DNA of 64,000 nt. Origin: JAJKIP01 sp037200685. GTDB taxonomy: Bacteria > Bacteroidota > Bacteroidia > Chitinophagales > Chitinophagaceae. Within the stretch, counting starts at the first letter, position 1. Each line of letters begins with the position of its first letter. The notes under the pieces were generated by a model that saw only the letters and a program-made list of their open reading frames with translations, was not told the DNA's origin and did not search any database. Below, piece after piece: positions 53,698 through 61,683 of the stretch. A program made the position numbers and the translations under genes. Location: contig JBBCIG010000014.1 in assembly GCA_037200685.1 (NCBI GenBank), positions 124,001 through 188,000 on the forward strand, in the 5' to 3' direction.

Positions 53698-55146
53698 ATG
53701 AACAGCGCCGTCAATGAATTGGTAAGGTCCATCACAGGAAAAAACTCATTGGGAGAATGTGGTGTGCCTGAGCTAAAGCAGATCGCTGCTCAATTTCCTT
53801 ATTTTGGTCCGGCGCAATTACTATTGGCACAAAAACTAAAAGAAGAATATTCCCCGCTTTACGAAAATTATTTCCAGAAAGCTTCTTTTTATTCTCAAAA
53901 TTCTTTGTGGCTCGATCTTGTAGTGAACGGTTCAGGCAGCAATACAACTTTTATTCTTCCTTCACCCGTTAATTATTTATCGCAGGAACCACAAAAAATT
54001 GAAACCCCTCCATCCGAAAAAACAATTGCGGAGCCAATCAATAGAGAAGATTTTCTCGAAGACGAAATAGAAGAAGAGCAATTCAACAATGGCGGACGGG
54101 AACCAATTGATGAAACAGCTATATCATCCACTGAAGAAATTATTGAGCCATCAACAAATCAACCATCAGTTGATGAGGAGATGATAGCTCAACATGATGA
54201 ACCTTTCATTGATCAATCGCTGGAACCACAATCAATAACCGAAGAAAAAGAAACCGATACGTTTTCATATGAACATGGATCAATCACACCTGTTGTTGAA
54301 AAAGAAGTTATTGAGCCTTTAGCAGATCAACTACCTGTTGAAAATGAAACGATAGTTCACACTGATGAATCACTCACTGAAGAACAACTGCAAACTATAA
54401 CCGAAGAAAAAGAAACGGATGTATCATCACATGAACCTGAAATAACCACACCTGTTGTTGAAGAAGAAACTATTGAAGAATCAACGGGTCAATCACCGAT
54501 TGAAGAAGAAACAATAGTTCAACATGATGAACCTTTCATTGAGCAACCGTCAGGAACACAAATTATAACTGAAGAAAAAGATAATTTCTTATTTGCAGGA
54601 GAAAGTCAGGCTGCATCACTCGAACCTGAACATACCGGAAACGTTGAAGAAATAATACAAGCAACACCAGAACCCGAAATAAACACAGAAGAAGAAATAG
54701 CTATTGCTGAAAACGAACAACACCCCCCCCCCATACTGCCGCAATTCAAATTTGAACCGGTAAAAGATTCAGACAACGCTCTGACATTCGAGCCTTTTCA
54801 TACTGTGGATTATTTTGCTTCGCTTGGCATTCGTTCCAGGGATGAGGAGAAACCGAAGGATAAATTTAGCGAACAGTTAAAAAGTTTCACTGATTGGCTA
54901 AAAACGCTGAAACGCCTACCGGATAATACAAGCAATACGGCCCCGGAAATGGCCGATCAAAAAGTAACACAACTCGCTGAACGGTCGCTGGATGACAGGA
55001 ATATTGAAACCGAAGCTATGGCCGACGTGTGGGAAAAGCAGGGAAATGCTGAAAAAGCCATCGAAATCTATAACAAATTAAGTTTGTCTAATCCCGGTAA
55101 AAGCTCTTATTTTGCAGCCAAAATTGAACAATTAAAGAACTCGTGA
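53698..55146 (+). CDS. TPR-type protein with acidic tandem repeats
   Basis: 482 residues without a signal peptide. The N-terminal ~80 residues are helical (F-P-Y-F-G-P-A-Q-L-L-L-A-Q-K-L). Residues about 100-345 are Glu/Thr/Pro-rich, with three repeats starting at Pro156, Pro213 and Pro267 (each with E-x-I-V/A-Q/H-x-D-E and I-T-E-E-K). The C-terminus has a TPR-like helix pair (A-D-V-W-E-K-Q-G-N-A-E-K-A-I-E-I-Y-N-K-L). A ten-C run lies at 54723-54732. This gene family normally lies between lptE and secG. Confidence 0.8.
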   Translation: MNSAVNELVRSITGKNSLGECGVPELKQIAAQFPYFGPAQLLLAQKLKEEYSPLYENYFQKASFYSQNSLWLDLVVNGSGSNTTFILPSPVNYLSQEPQKIETPPSEKTIAEPINREDFLEDEIEEEQFNNGGREPIDETAISSTEEIIEPSTNQPSVDEEMIAQHDEPFIDQSLEPQSITEEKETDTFSYEHGSITPVVEKEVIEPLADQLPVENETIVHTDESLTEEQLQTITEEKETDVSSHEPEITTPVVEEETIEESTGQSPIEEETIVQHDEPFIEQPSGTQIITEEKDNFLFAGESQAASLEPEHTGNVEEIIQATPEPEINTEEEIAIAENEQHPPPILPQFKFEPVKDSDNALTFEPFHTVDYFASLGIRSRDEEKPKDKFSEQLKSFTDWLKTLKRLPDNTSNTAPEMADQKVTQLAERSLDDRNIETEAMADVWEKQGNAEKAIEIYNKLSLSNPGKSSYFAAKIEQLKNS

Positions 55147-55147
55147 T

Positions 55148-55504
55148 ATGACTATTTTATTTGTGATATTGATCATTGTTGCGGCTTTCGTTTTAGGCCT
55201 TATCGTATTGATTCAAAACCCGAAAGGTGGCGGTTTGGCTGGTAGTTTCGGTGGTTTAAACACCCAGTTCATGGGCGTAAAACAGACGAATGATGTACTC
55301 GAAAAAGGTACCTGGATATTTGTATCGGTCATTGCCGCATTATGCCTCGTTTCTTCTTTCTTTATGTCAGGCAGCGCAGCAGTTAATACGAATAGCTCCA
55401 CCGACAGGAGTGGTATACCATTACCTGCACAACAACAACAGGCTACCCCACCAACGCAATTGCCTGTTAACACAACTACGATACCCGATTCTCCGGCTAA
55501 ATAA
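55148..55504 (+). CDS. secG: Protein translocase subunit SecG
   Basis: 118 residues, two membrane helices (L-F-V-I-L-I-I-V-A-A-F-V-L-G and I-F-V-S-V-I-A-A-L-C-L-V) around the Q-N-P-K-G-G-G-L-A-G-S-F-G-G signature. The C-terminal tail is Gln/Thr/Pro-rich. It starts 2 bases after the TPR gene. Confidence 0.93.
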   Translation: MTILFVILIIVAAFVLGLIVLIQNPKGGGLAGSFGGLNTQFMGVKQTNDVLEKGTWIFVSVIAALCLVSSFFMSGSAAVNTNSSTDRSGIPLPAQQQQATPPTQLPVNTTTIPDSPAK

Positions 55505-55525
55505 TTTATTGCGGATAATATTTAA

Positions 55526-55556
55526 AAACCCTGTCGTCAAAGACAGGGTTTTTTGT
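55526..55556 (+). terminator. Terminator after secG
   Basis: AAACCCTGTC/GACAGGGTTT, a 10-bp stem with a 6-base loop, followed by TTTTGTTT. Confidence 0.85.
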
Positions 55557-55578
55557 TTAATTTGTTGATTCTAAGTCT

Positions 55579-56589
55579 ATGAAAAAAAGAACCTGGTTAG
55601 CAATTGCTGCCGTTGTTATTTTGATAATTGCTTTTACAGCATGGAAATTCTTCGGCCCTTCTGTTCATGTACCTGAGCAAAAATATTTCTACATCTATAC
55701 AGGAAAAAGTTACGAAGAAGTAAAAGCAGACCTGCACGATCTAAAAATCATATCCAGCGAAACATGGTTTAACTGGGCGGCGAAAATTGTAGGTTTCAGG
55801 ACCGCCAGGCCCGGCAGGTATGAAATAAAAAAAGGCATGAGCCTGGTTAAACTTGCACGTATGCTTAATAATGGGCAACAATCTCCTGTAAATTTTGTCA
55901 TCACCAAAATAAGGACCAAAGAAACGCTTGCTTCAAAAATTGGCAACGCATTTGAATGTGATTCATTACAAATGATTGAATTTCTCAACAACCCCGATTC
56001 ATTAAAAAAATATGACCTGGATACAAATACAGCAATGGTTGTTGCCATGCCTTATACTTACTCCATAAAATGGAATACAACCGCCGGCAAAATTTTTGAT
56101 CAATTTTACGCCTCTTATAAAATCTTCTGGACGGACGAAAAAAAACAAAAAGCGGCTAAACTAAATCTGACGCCATTGCAAGTATCGGTACTTGCTTCTA
56201 TTATAGATGAGGAAACAAACAAAGCAACGGACAGGCCCAATATCGCAAGTGTTTATTTAAACCGTATTAATAAAGGAATGCCGCTGCAGGCCGACCCGAC
56301 TGTAAAATTCGCATTGAAAGATTTTAAACTAAGGCGTGTATTGAACGTTCACCTGCAAACAGTGTCGCCATACAATACTTATTTAAATAAAGGTTTGCCA
56401 CCGGGTCCTATTTGCACACCGCAGATTGAAACCATTGAAGCCGTATTAAATTCACCCAAAACCGACTATTTATATTTCGTCGCCAACAGTGCGTTTGATG
56501 GCACACATATTTTCACTACCAATTACGACGATCACATGAAGTATGCCCGCATTTACCAGCAAGAACTGAACAAACGGAACATAAAATAA
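55579..56589 (+). CDS. mltG: Endolytic murein transglycosylase MltG
   Basis: 336 residues with an N-terminal membrane helix. The YceG domain is complete: Y-I-Y-T-G-K-S-Y-E-E-V near the start, L-A-S-I-I-D-E-E-T-N (the catalytic Glu region) and P-L-Q-A-D-P-T-V-K-F, N-T-Y-L-N-K-G-L-P-P-G-P-I-C. It cuts nascent glycan strands. Confidence 0.94.
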   Translation: MKKRTWLAIAAVVILIIAFTAWKFFGPSVHVPEQKYFYIYTGKSYEEVKADLHDLKIISSETWFNWAAKIVGFRTARPGRYEIKKGMSLVKLARMLNNGQQSPVNFVITKIRTKETLASKIGNAFECDSLQMIEFLNNPDSLKKYDLDTNTAMVVAMPYTYSIKWNTTAGKIFDQFYASYKIFWTDEKKQKAAKLNLTPLQVSVLASIIDEETNKATDRPNIASVYLNRINKGMPLQADPTVKFALKDFKLRRVLNVHLQTVSPYNTYLNKGLPPGPICTPQIETIEAVLNSPKTDYLYFVANSAFDGTHIFTTNYDDHMKYARIYQQELNKRNIK

Positions 56590-56637
56590 TTTTCATTAAA
56601 TGATGGAATTGAGGATTTCTTATTTGGAATATTACGC

Positions 56638-57606
56638 ATGATACGCCTGCTGACAAGAATACAAAGACTTTTCATCACTTCTTTTCCTGTTAAGTTTCTT
56701 ATCAGGAAAAGCAAAAAGATATTTCTTCCCGGCTTCCAGGGCATCCCTCTTTTTGACGTTATTCGCTTTTTCTTTTTGCAGGCAAGAAAAACAGGATTCA
56801 CGGAAAGATCTTCAGCCGTGGCCTTTAATTTCATCATGGCTATTCCCCCTTCGGTTATTTTCCTTTTTACACTGATCCCCTATTTACCGATATCCAAAGA
56901 ATTCATCAATGAATTGTTTTCACTTATTAAGGATGTAGTGCCGGGTGAAAAAAACAATGAAGGCGTAATAAAATTCTTGTCCGATATTTTAAATAATCAA
57001 CGAACCGGCTTGTTATCACTTGGTTTTATTCTTGCCATGGTCTTTTCTTCCAACGCCGTAATGGGCATTATGCGTTCATTTAATAAGAATTATATAGGAT
57101 TTAAAAAGCTGGGCAGCTTTCGGCAAAGATGGGTGGCGCTCCGGCTCACTTTTATTTTATTCATCAATTTCTTTGCATGCATATTGGCGCTGATCATGCA
57201 GGGCGCCGTACTCCGTTGGCTGGGTGTAAGAAATGCTTTTCTTATTTCATTGATTCACAATTTCAGGTGGCTGTTTATCGTGCTGTTGCTTTTTATTTCT
57301 ATTTCGTTTATTTATTATTACGCCCCCGCTGTTCATAAGAAATGGAAATGGATAAATCCCGGTTCCATTCTTGCTACCTTCCTAACGATTGTTTTTACGG
57401 TCGGCTTCTCGTATTACGTAAGTAATTTTTCCAATTACAATGAATTATACGGTTCTATCAGTACCATACTCATCCTGATGTTGCTCATTTATTTTAATTC
57501 GCTGGTACTATTGATTGGCTTTGAACTAAATGTAAGTATCACATCCCTCAAGCACGAAGTGGATGAAAGGAATAAAAATCTTGCACACGGCGTGCATTCA
57601 GTATGA
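56638..57606 (+). CDS. YihY/BrkB family membrane protein
   Basis: 322 residues, six membrane helices. The signature A-V-A-F-N-F-I-M-A-I-P-P-S-V follows R-S-S, and the end Y-F-N-S-L-V-L-L-I-G-F-E-L-N-V is typical. Function is uncertain; the old RNase BN label is wrong. Frame intact. Confidence 0.92.
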   Translation: MIRLLTRIQRLFITSFPVKFLIRKSKKIFLPGFQGIPLFDVIRFFFLQARKTGFTERSSAVAFNFIMAIPPSVIFLFTLIPYLPISKEFINELFSLIKDVVPGEKNNEGVIKFLSDILNNQRTGLLSLGFILAMVFSSNAVMGIMRSFNKNYIGFKKLGSFRQRWVALRLTFILFINFFACILALIMQGAVLRWLGVRNAFLISLIHNFRWLFIVLLLFISISFIYYYAPAVHKKWKWINPGSILATFLTIVFTVGFSYYVSNFSNYNELYGSISTILILMLLIYFNSLVLLIGFELNVSITSLKHEVDERNKNLAHGVHSV

Positions 57607-57646
57607 TTTTTGCTGATATTTGTGTAAACCATAAAAATATAGAACT

Positions 57647-58243
57647 ATGAAAAAGATACTTTTTGCCGCGTTGCCAATTGCCGCAATTGCTTTTTTAAGT
57701 TTACGTCCTGTAAGCGATCCTTTAACGATCGGCTCTTCACTTCCGAAAGCTGATGTAAAAATGAAAGATATTTCAGGAACTGAAGTTTCTTTTAAAGAGG
57801 CGACAAAAAAGAACGGCCTGCTGGTCATGTTCAGTTGCAACACCTGCCCCATTGTACATAAATACGAAGCCCGGACAGTTGAAATTTGTAAAAAAGCATT
57901 AGACAATAATATCGGCGTGATATTACTGAACTCTAATGAAGCCACACGTTCAAGCGGAGATTCTTACGATGACATGAAAGCGTATGCAAAAAAATTAGGC
58001 TACAGTTTTAATTACGTAGTAGATAAAAACTCCATGATGGCCGATGCATTCGGCGCCAACCGCACACCTGAGAATTTCTTGTTTGATAAAAATGGTAAGC
58101 TCGTTTATCACGGCGCTATTGATAATGGCCCGGACGATGTGACCCGCAATCACCTTTCTATCGCTATTGATGAATCAGTAAATGGAAAGACAGTTTCTAC
58201 CAATAAGACTAGCTCTGTTGGTTGTTCCATAAAAAGACTTTAA
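57647..58243 (+). CDS. Exported thioredoxin-like (AhpC/TSA-type) protein
   Basis: 198 residues with a signal peptide. The thioredoxin domain has the active site F-S-C-N-T-C-P-I-V-H in a C-x-x-C form and T-P-E-N-F-L-F-D-K-N-G-K-L-V. Probably a periplasmic redox protein. A terminator follows. Confidence 0.9.
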   Translation: MKKILFAALPIAAIAFLSLRPVSDPLTIGSSLPKADVKMKDISGTEVSFKEATKKNGLLVMFSCNTCPIVHKYEARTVEICKKALDNNIGVILLNSNEATRSSGDSYDDMKAYAKKLGYSFNYVVDKNSMMADAFGANRTPENFLFDKNGKLVYHGAIDNGPDDVTRNHLSIAIDESVNGKTVSTNKTSSVGCSIKRL

Positions 58244-58265
58244 TAAACGATTTATATTTTTGCAC

Positions 58266-58294
58266 GAAGCCCATCTTTCAAAGACGGGCTTTTT
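58266..58294 (+). terminator. Terminator after the thioredoxin-like gene
   Basis: AAGCCC(A)TCTTT and AAAGA(C)GGGCTT pair with one mismatch, followed by TTTTT. Confidence 0.75.
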
Positions 58295-58443
58295 TATTGC
58301 CCTCCCTTTCATTTCATCTTTTATTCGCAACGGTTCATCCCACGTAATTACCAGTTAATAAAGCCTGTACTATTTCCAGGAGTGTTATTGTGTTTACTTG
58401 CGTCATCATTAAACCCAAAACTTAAACCATTAACCATAAACAC

Positions 58444-59730
58444 ATGAAATCGCTGAAAATTTATTTTCTCTTACCAGCCGTCTTGCTTGGGATGAATACC
58501 ATGGCACAGCAAACAATAAAAGAACCTGTTGTTAAAACCGCCGCATTATCACCTGATGATGATGAATACCTGATCGTTCCTATACCTCCGTTGGTAAAAG
58601 CAGATACCATTAAAAAAGAAATCGAACAACTTGCCCGTGAATACACGCCAACCTATAAACACCAGCCAGGTGAAATAAATCTCCTCCCTTTTTTTGAACA
58701 AGTCCCCACCCCGGTAAATAGCCTTCCCGCCGCTAGGAATATTGATGAAGATCATTACTACGATCCGTTCATAGACAGAATGAAAACGTTTCAGAAACAA
58801 TTGGCGGAAGAAGCCCGCAAGAACAGCACCATTTTGCAATTGTATGATAAAGGTGGAAAGCCAGCCGTCGAAAAAGCATTCAAGCAAGAAGCGAACGAAA
58901 GCGACTTGATAAGACAAATGGGCGGCGTCGATAAAATACAAAATATGAACGAAGCACAGCGCAAGGCGCTTGCCACCAAAATCATGAATGAAAATGCCAT
59001 CATTGCACAGATGGGCGGTGTGAATAAAATACACAATATGAGTGAAAGTGAACGCAAAACAGCCGCCATGAATGCCGTCAAACAGAATCCCAATGCAGTG
59101 ACGCCTAACAATGATCCCGTACTGCAAGCTTTTATGCAAAAAATGAAAGCCGATCCGAAATACGCTGCACTGTATAAAAACATGAGCATCAACAAGCAAC
59201 AGGAAGAATACCGCCAGTTCAGCATCGCCCAATCAGGTATCGATCCTTTTTTCAATGATCATGAAAAAGAAGACCGGGAGTTCGAAGCAACGATGGCAAA
59301 ACGCAGCATTGCATTGGATGCTATTGCGATACAGAAATTATTGATCCGCATAAAAGAAAGGCTGGAGAACTATACGGCCCCCATCATCATATTCCAACAG
59401 AAATGCGATGAATACATGAAGCAATTGCGGGCTACTTCCTTTGGGATAGAAGGGTATTACCAGGTCGCAAAAGTCGAAGCCCGCATCAATGCAGTGATAT
59501 GGGACTTATATAAAAATGCTTATAAATATTCCATCGGTGAATTCAACGATTTCGTTGGCAATCATTGGGGTGAAACCGATTTTTCACGCGGCGATCTTTC
59601 CGATACCAACCTGCAAATCGCAGCCGCCATCGGTTCTGTTTATGAAGGGCTGATCAATATCGCGGAAGACGCTAAAAAACAAACCCGTGGCAATAAATCG
59701 AAGCAGCTTTATTACGAAAACAACCGCTAA
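58444..59730 (+). CDS. Secreted hypothetical protein with 31-residue duplication
   Basis: 428 residues, signal peptide cleaved near M-A-Q. Residues 155-184 and 186-215 form two copies of a repeat: Q-M-G-G-V-D-K-I-Q-N-M-N-E-A-Q-R-K and Q-M-G-G-V-N-K-I-H-N-M-S-E-S-E-R-K. The C-terminal half is helical. No known domain is recognised. The next gene starts 51 bases downstream. Confidence 0.65.
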   Translation: MKSLKIYFLLPAVLLGMNTMAQQTIKEPVVKTAALSPDDDEYLIVPIPPLVKADTIKKEIEQLAREYTPTYKHQPGEINLLPFFEQVPTPVNSLPAARNIDEDHYYDPFIDRMKTFQKQLAEEARKNSTILQLYDKGGKPAVEKAFKQEANESDLIRQMGGVDKIQNMNEAQRKALATKIMNENAIIAQMGGVNKIHNMSESERKTAAMNAVKQNPNAVTPNNDPVLQAFMQKMKADPKYAALYKNMSINKQQEEYRQFSIAQSGIDPFFNDHEKEDREFEATMAKRSIALDAIAIQKLLIRIKERLENYTAPIIIFQQKCDEYMKQLRATSFGIEGYYQVAKVEARINAVIWDLYKNAYKYSIGEFNDFVGNHWGETDFSRGDLSDTNLQIAAAIGSVYEGLINIAEDAKKQTRGNKSKQLYYENNR

Positions 59731-59780
59731 GAATATAGGCCTGAAGAAAAAAATATTCAGCAGGTTTATGGAAATAAAAA

Positions 59781-60050
59781 ATGGCCGCATCACAAAATGG
59801 TCACAATTATTTCCTCATCGCCCCGCTAATCCCGGGACACAAACCTAAGCTTATGATCTCCAGGCCAACGATCAACCGCATCATCATTATCGGCTTCATG
59901 GTATTAGTCGGTTTCATGCTTGCAAAAGGCATTTATTCCGGCAGCGTATTAGGAATCATATTAGCGTTGACCAGCCTCGGCGCAGGAATTTATTTTCTTT
60001 ATTTATTGGTAAAAGCCAAACAGGAAAGAGATGCGGAAGAAATGATTTGA
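59781..60050 (+). CDS. Small two-helix membrane protein
   Basis: 89 residues with two adjacent membrane helices (I-I-I-I-G-F-M-V-L-V-G-F-M-L-A and I-I-L-A-L-T-S-L-G-A-G-I-Y-F-L-Y-L-L) and a charged end. Function unknown; probably co-transcribed with the preceding gene. Confidence 0.6.
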   Translation: MAASQNGHNYFLIAPLIPGHKPKLMISRPTINRIIIIGFMVLVGFMLAKGIYSGSVLGIILALTSLGAGIYFLYLLVKAKQERDAEEMI

Positions 60051-60086
60051 TTCCGAAAAACCTGCTGAAAGAAAGATTCAATAAGG

Positions 60087-60240
60087 AGCCAGGCTGCAGT
60101 GCTACTAGCATCGCCTGTTGCGACGCTCCGTTCATCTTTCTGTTCTTTACTCAACATTTGCGTCGCAGTTTACCATGAGCGAAGTCGAATGGTCGCACTC
60201 TTCAGGGTTCTGTAATTCTATTCAGCATTTGTGAAGCACC
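60087..60240 (-). repeat. DR-A dispersed repeat, long copy
   Basis: In minus orientation: AGGCTGCAGTGCTACTAGC, CATCGCCTGTTGCGACGCTC, CGTTCATCTTTCTGTTC, TTTACTCAACATTTGCG, CCATGAGCGAAGTCGAATGG and CACTCTTCAGGGTTCTG. Confidence 0.9.
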
Positions 60241-60415
60241 TGTAATTATTTGCATCTTCATTAAGCAAGGGCTGTGCGCTGTTCCTCTCCTTTAGGAGAG
60301 GTTAGGTGAGGTTTCTATTCAGCATTTGTGAAGTCCCTATGATTATTTGCATCTTCGTTAAGCAAGGACTGTGCGCAGTTTCCCTCTCCACTTGTGGAGA
60401 GGGATAAAGGGTGAG
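60219..60415. repeat. Two direct ~97-bp repeats with hairpins
   Basis: Each unit has CTATTCAGCATTTGTGAAG, GATTATTTGCATCTTC, TTAAGCAAGG, CTGTGCGC and then a hairpin: CCTCTCCTTTAGGAGAGG in unit 1 and CCTCTCCACTTGTGGAGAGG in unit 2, ending GGTGAGGTT. They begin near 60219 and 60316. Confidence 0.85.
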
Positions 60416-60448
60416 GTTGTAACTCATAGCTCACAACTCGTAACTCTC

Positions 60449-60922
60449 TTAAAGCATAGCCATAATCTCTTTCTTTAATTTCTCCTGCAGGAGTTTTTCC
60501 TCGAAAAACTTCCTGTACTTCTTTTTATTATTAATGAAAAGGGAAGCAGGAATAGCACCGGACCATTTAGCATCTACCTTCGGGCAGAAATAATCCGCTT
60601 TTGTTTCATTCAACCATACAACAGGCGCTGTAAATTTTCTTTTTTTAAGAAAAGGAGCAATCTGGTCATACTCTTCACGGAAATCAAGACTCACCAATAA
60701 TAATTTAACGCTGTCCTTCGCATGCTTTTTCACTTCTTCCTGGAAATAAGGAATTTCTTCAACACAGGGCATGCACCATGTCGCCCAAAAATTTACGATC
60801 AAAGGCGTCTTGCTTTCAGCAATTGTTTTTTCTAAGTCTGTAATCTTTACTTTCTTAACTTCCTGTGCTGTTAATACACAGCTGGTAAACAAACTTATTA
60901 TTATCACCCACGCTTTTTTCAT
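60449..60922 (-). CDS. TlpA/ResA-like thioredoxin
   Basis: 157 residues from ATG 60922 with a signal peptide (A-W-V-I-I-I-S-L-F-T-S-C-V-L). The active site is W-A-T-W-C-M-P-C-V-E-E-I-P, then L-V-S-L-D-F-R-E and P-A-S-L-F-I-N-N. A periplasmic thiol-disulfide reductase. It lies 29 bases after trmH on the same strand. Confidence 0.9.
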   Translation of the reverse strand: MKKAWVIIISLFTSCVLTAQEVKKVKITDLEKTIAESKTPLIVNFWATWCMPCVEEIPYFQEEVKKHAKDSVKLLLVSLDFREEYDQIAPFLKKRKFTAPVVWLNETKADYFCPKVDAKWSGAIPASLFINNKKKYRKFFEEKLLQEKLKKEIMAML

Positions 60923-60950
60923 TGAATAGTATCTATTGAACATTGTTTGT

Positions 60951-61544
60951 TTATAAATCTTCTTCGGTAGCGCCCCATTCTTTAAATAATTCTTCGTACC
61001 GGGGTTTATCCATTTTTTGCTGGTCGTAATGTCCTGCCGCACTTTTCTGCCGCAGCGCTTCATACAAAGTTACAGCACAGGCCACACTTATGTTCAGCGA
61101 GCGGATAATACCCATCTGCGGGATAATAAAATTTCCATCAGCCATCGCCCTTATTTCATCACTCACGCCGCTGTGTTCATTTCCAAAAACCAGTGCGATA
61201 CTTTTTGTGAAATTTATTTCATGTAAACTTATAGCATCGCTGCTGAGATGGGTTGTTAAAATTGATGAATAGCTTTTCCTTAATGAGGCAAAACATTCCT
61301 CTGCATTTTCAAACTGGTGAATCGTTAACCATTTGGCAGCGCTGGAAGAACTCTTCGCTCCCCATTTTTTATGCCTCGGGATTTTTGTATTTAAAATATA
61401 AATATCCTGCACTCCCACCGCATCGCAGGTGCGCATCACTGCCGAAATATTATGCGGGTCAAATACATTTTCCAGTACAACCGTGAAATCCGGTTGTCTT
61501 TTTTGGAGCACATTGGTTAGCTTTTCTTTTCTTTCAGGGGTCAT
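60951..61544 (-). CDS. trmH: tRNA (Gm18) 2'-O-methyltransferase (SpoU/TrmH family)
   Basis: 197 residues. N-terminal E-N-V-F-D-P-H-N-I-S-A-V-M-R-T (motif 1), F-G-N-E-H-S-G-V (motif 2) and I-P-Q-M-G-I-I-R-S-L-N-I-S-V-A (motif 3) are complete. The lack of an N-terminal L30e-like domain and the short basic N-terminus fit TrmH. Confidence 0.9.
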   Translation of the reverse strand: MTPERKEKLTNVLQKRQPDFTVVLENVFDPHNISAVMRTCDAVGVQDIYILNTKIPRHKKWGAKSSSSAAKWLTIHQFENAEECFASLRKSYSSILTTHLSSDAISLHEINFTKSIALVFGNEHSGVSDEIRAMADGNFIIPQMGIIRSLNISVACAVTLYEALRQKSAAGHYDQQKMDKPRYEELFKEWGATEEDL

Positions 61545-61604
61545 TGAAGTTGAAGTCTTTAGCTTGCAAACTTCGTTAAATTAAGTATATTTATAGATGG
61601 TGAT

Positions 61605-61646
61605 TTATTGACTTGCCCTGGCTTTAAAGCCAGGGCAAGTCAATAA
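61605..61646. repeat. 42-bp perfect palindrome between divergent trmH and mmsA
   Basis: Bases pair exactly around the centre TTT|AAA over 21 bp each side (left arm GACTTGCCCTGGCTTT). No loop and no T run, so it is not a normal terminator. It may be an operator, a cruciform-forming element or a mobile-element end. Confidence 0.9.
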
Positions 61647-61683
61647 GCTTTTCAAAGTTTATCTACTCCCAAAAAACACTTAC

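Larger units (their letters stand above)
60051..60448. other. Repeat-filled intergenic region
   Basis: 398 bases with no gene: a long DR-A copy, then two direct repeats of about 97 bases at 60219-60415. Confidence 0.8.

Noticed and set aside
58549..59232. 227-residue antisense frame over the secreted repeat protein
   Set aside because: No domain, Phe/His-rich, and the plus-strand protein has a signal peptide and internal repeats; the antisense frame is a codon-bias shadow.
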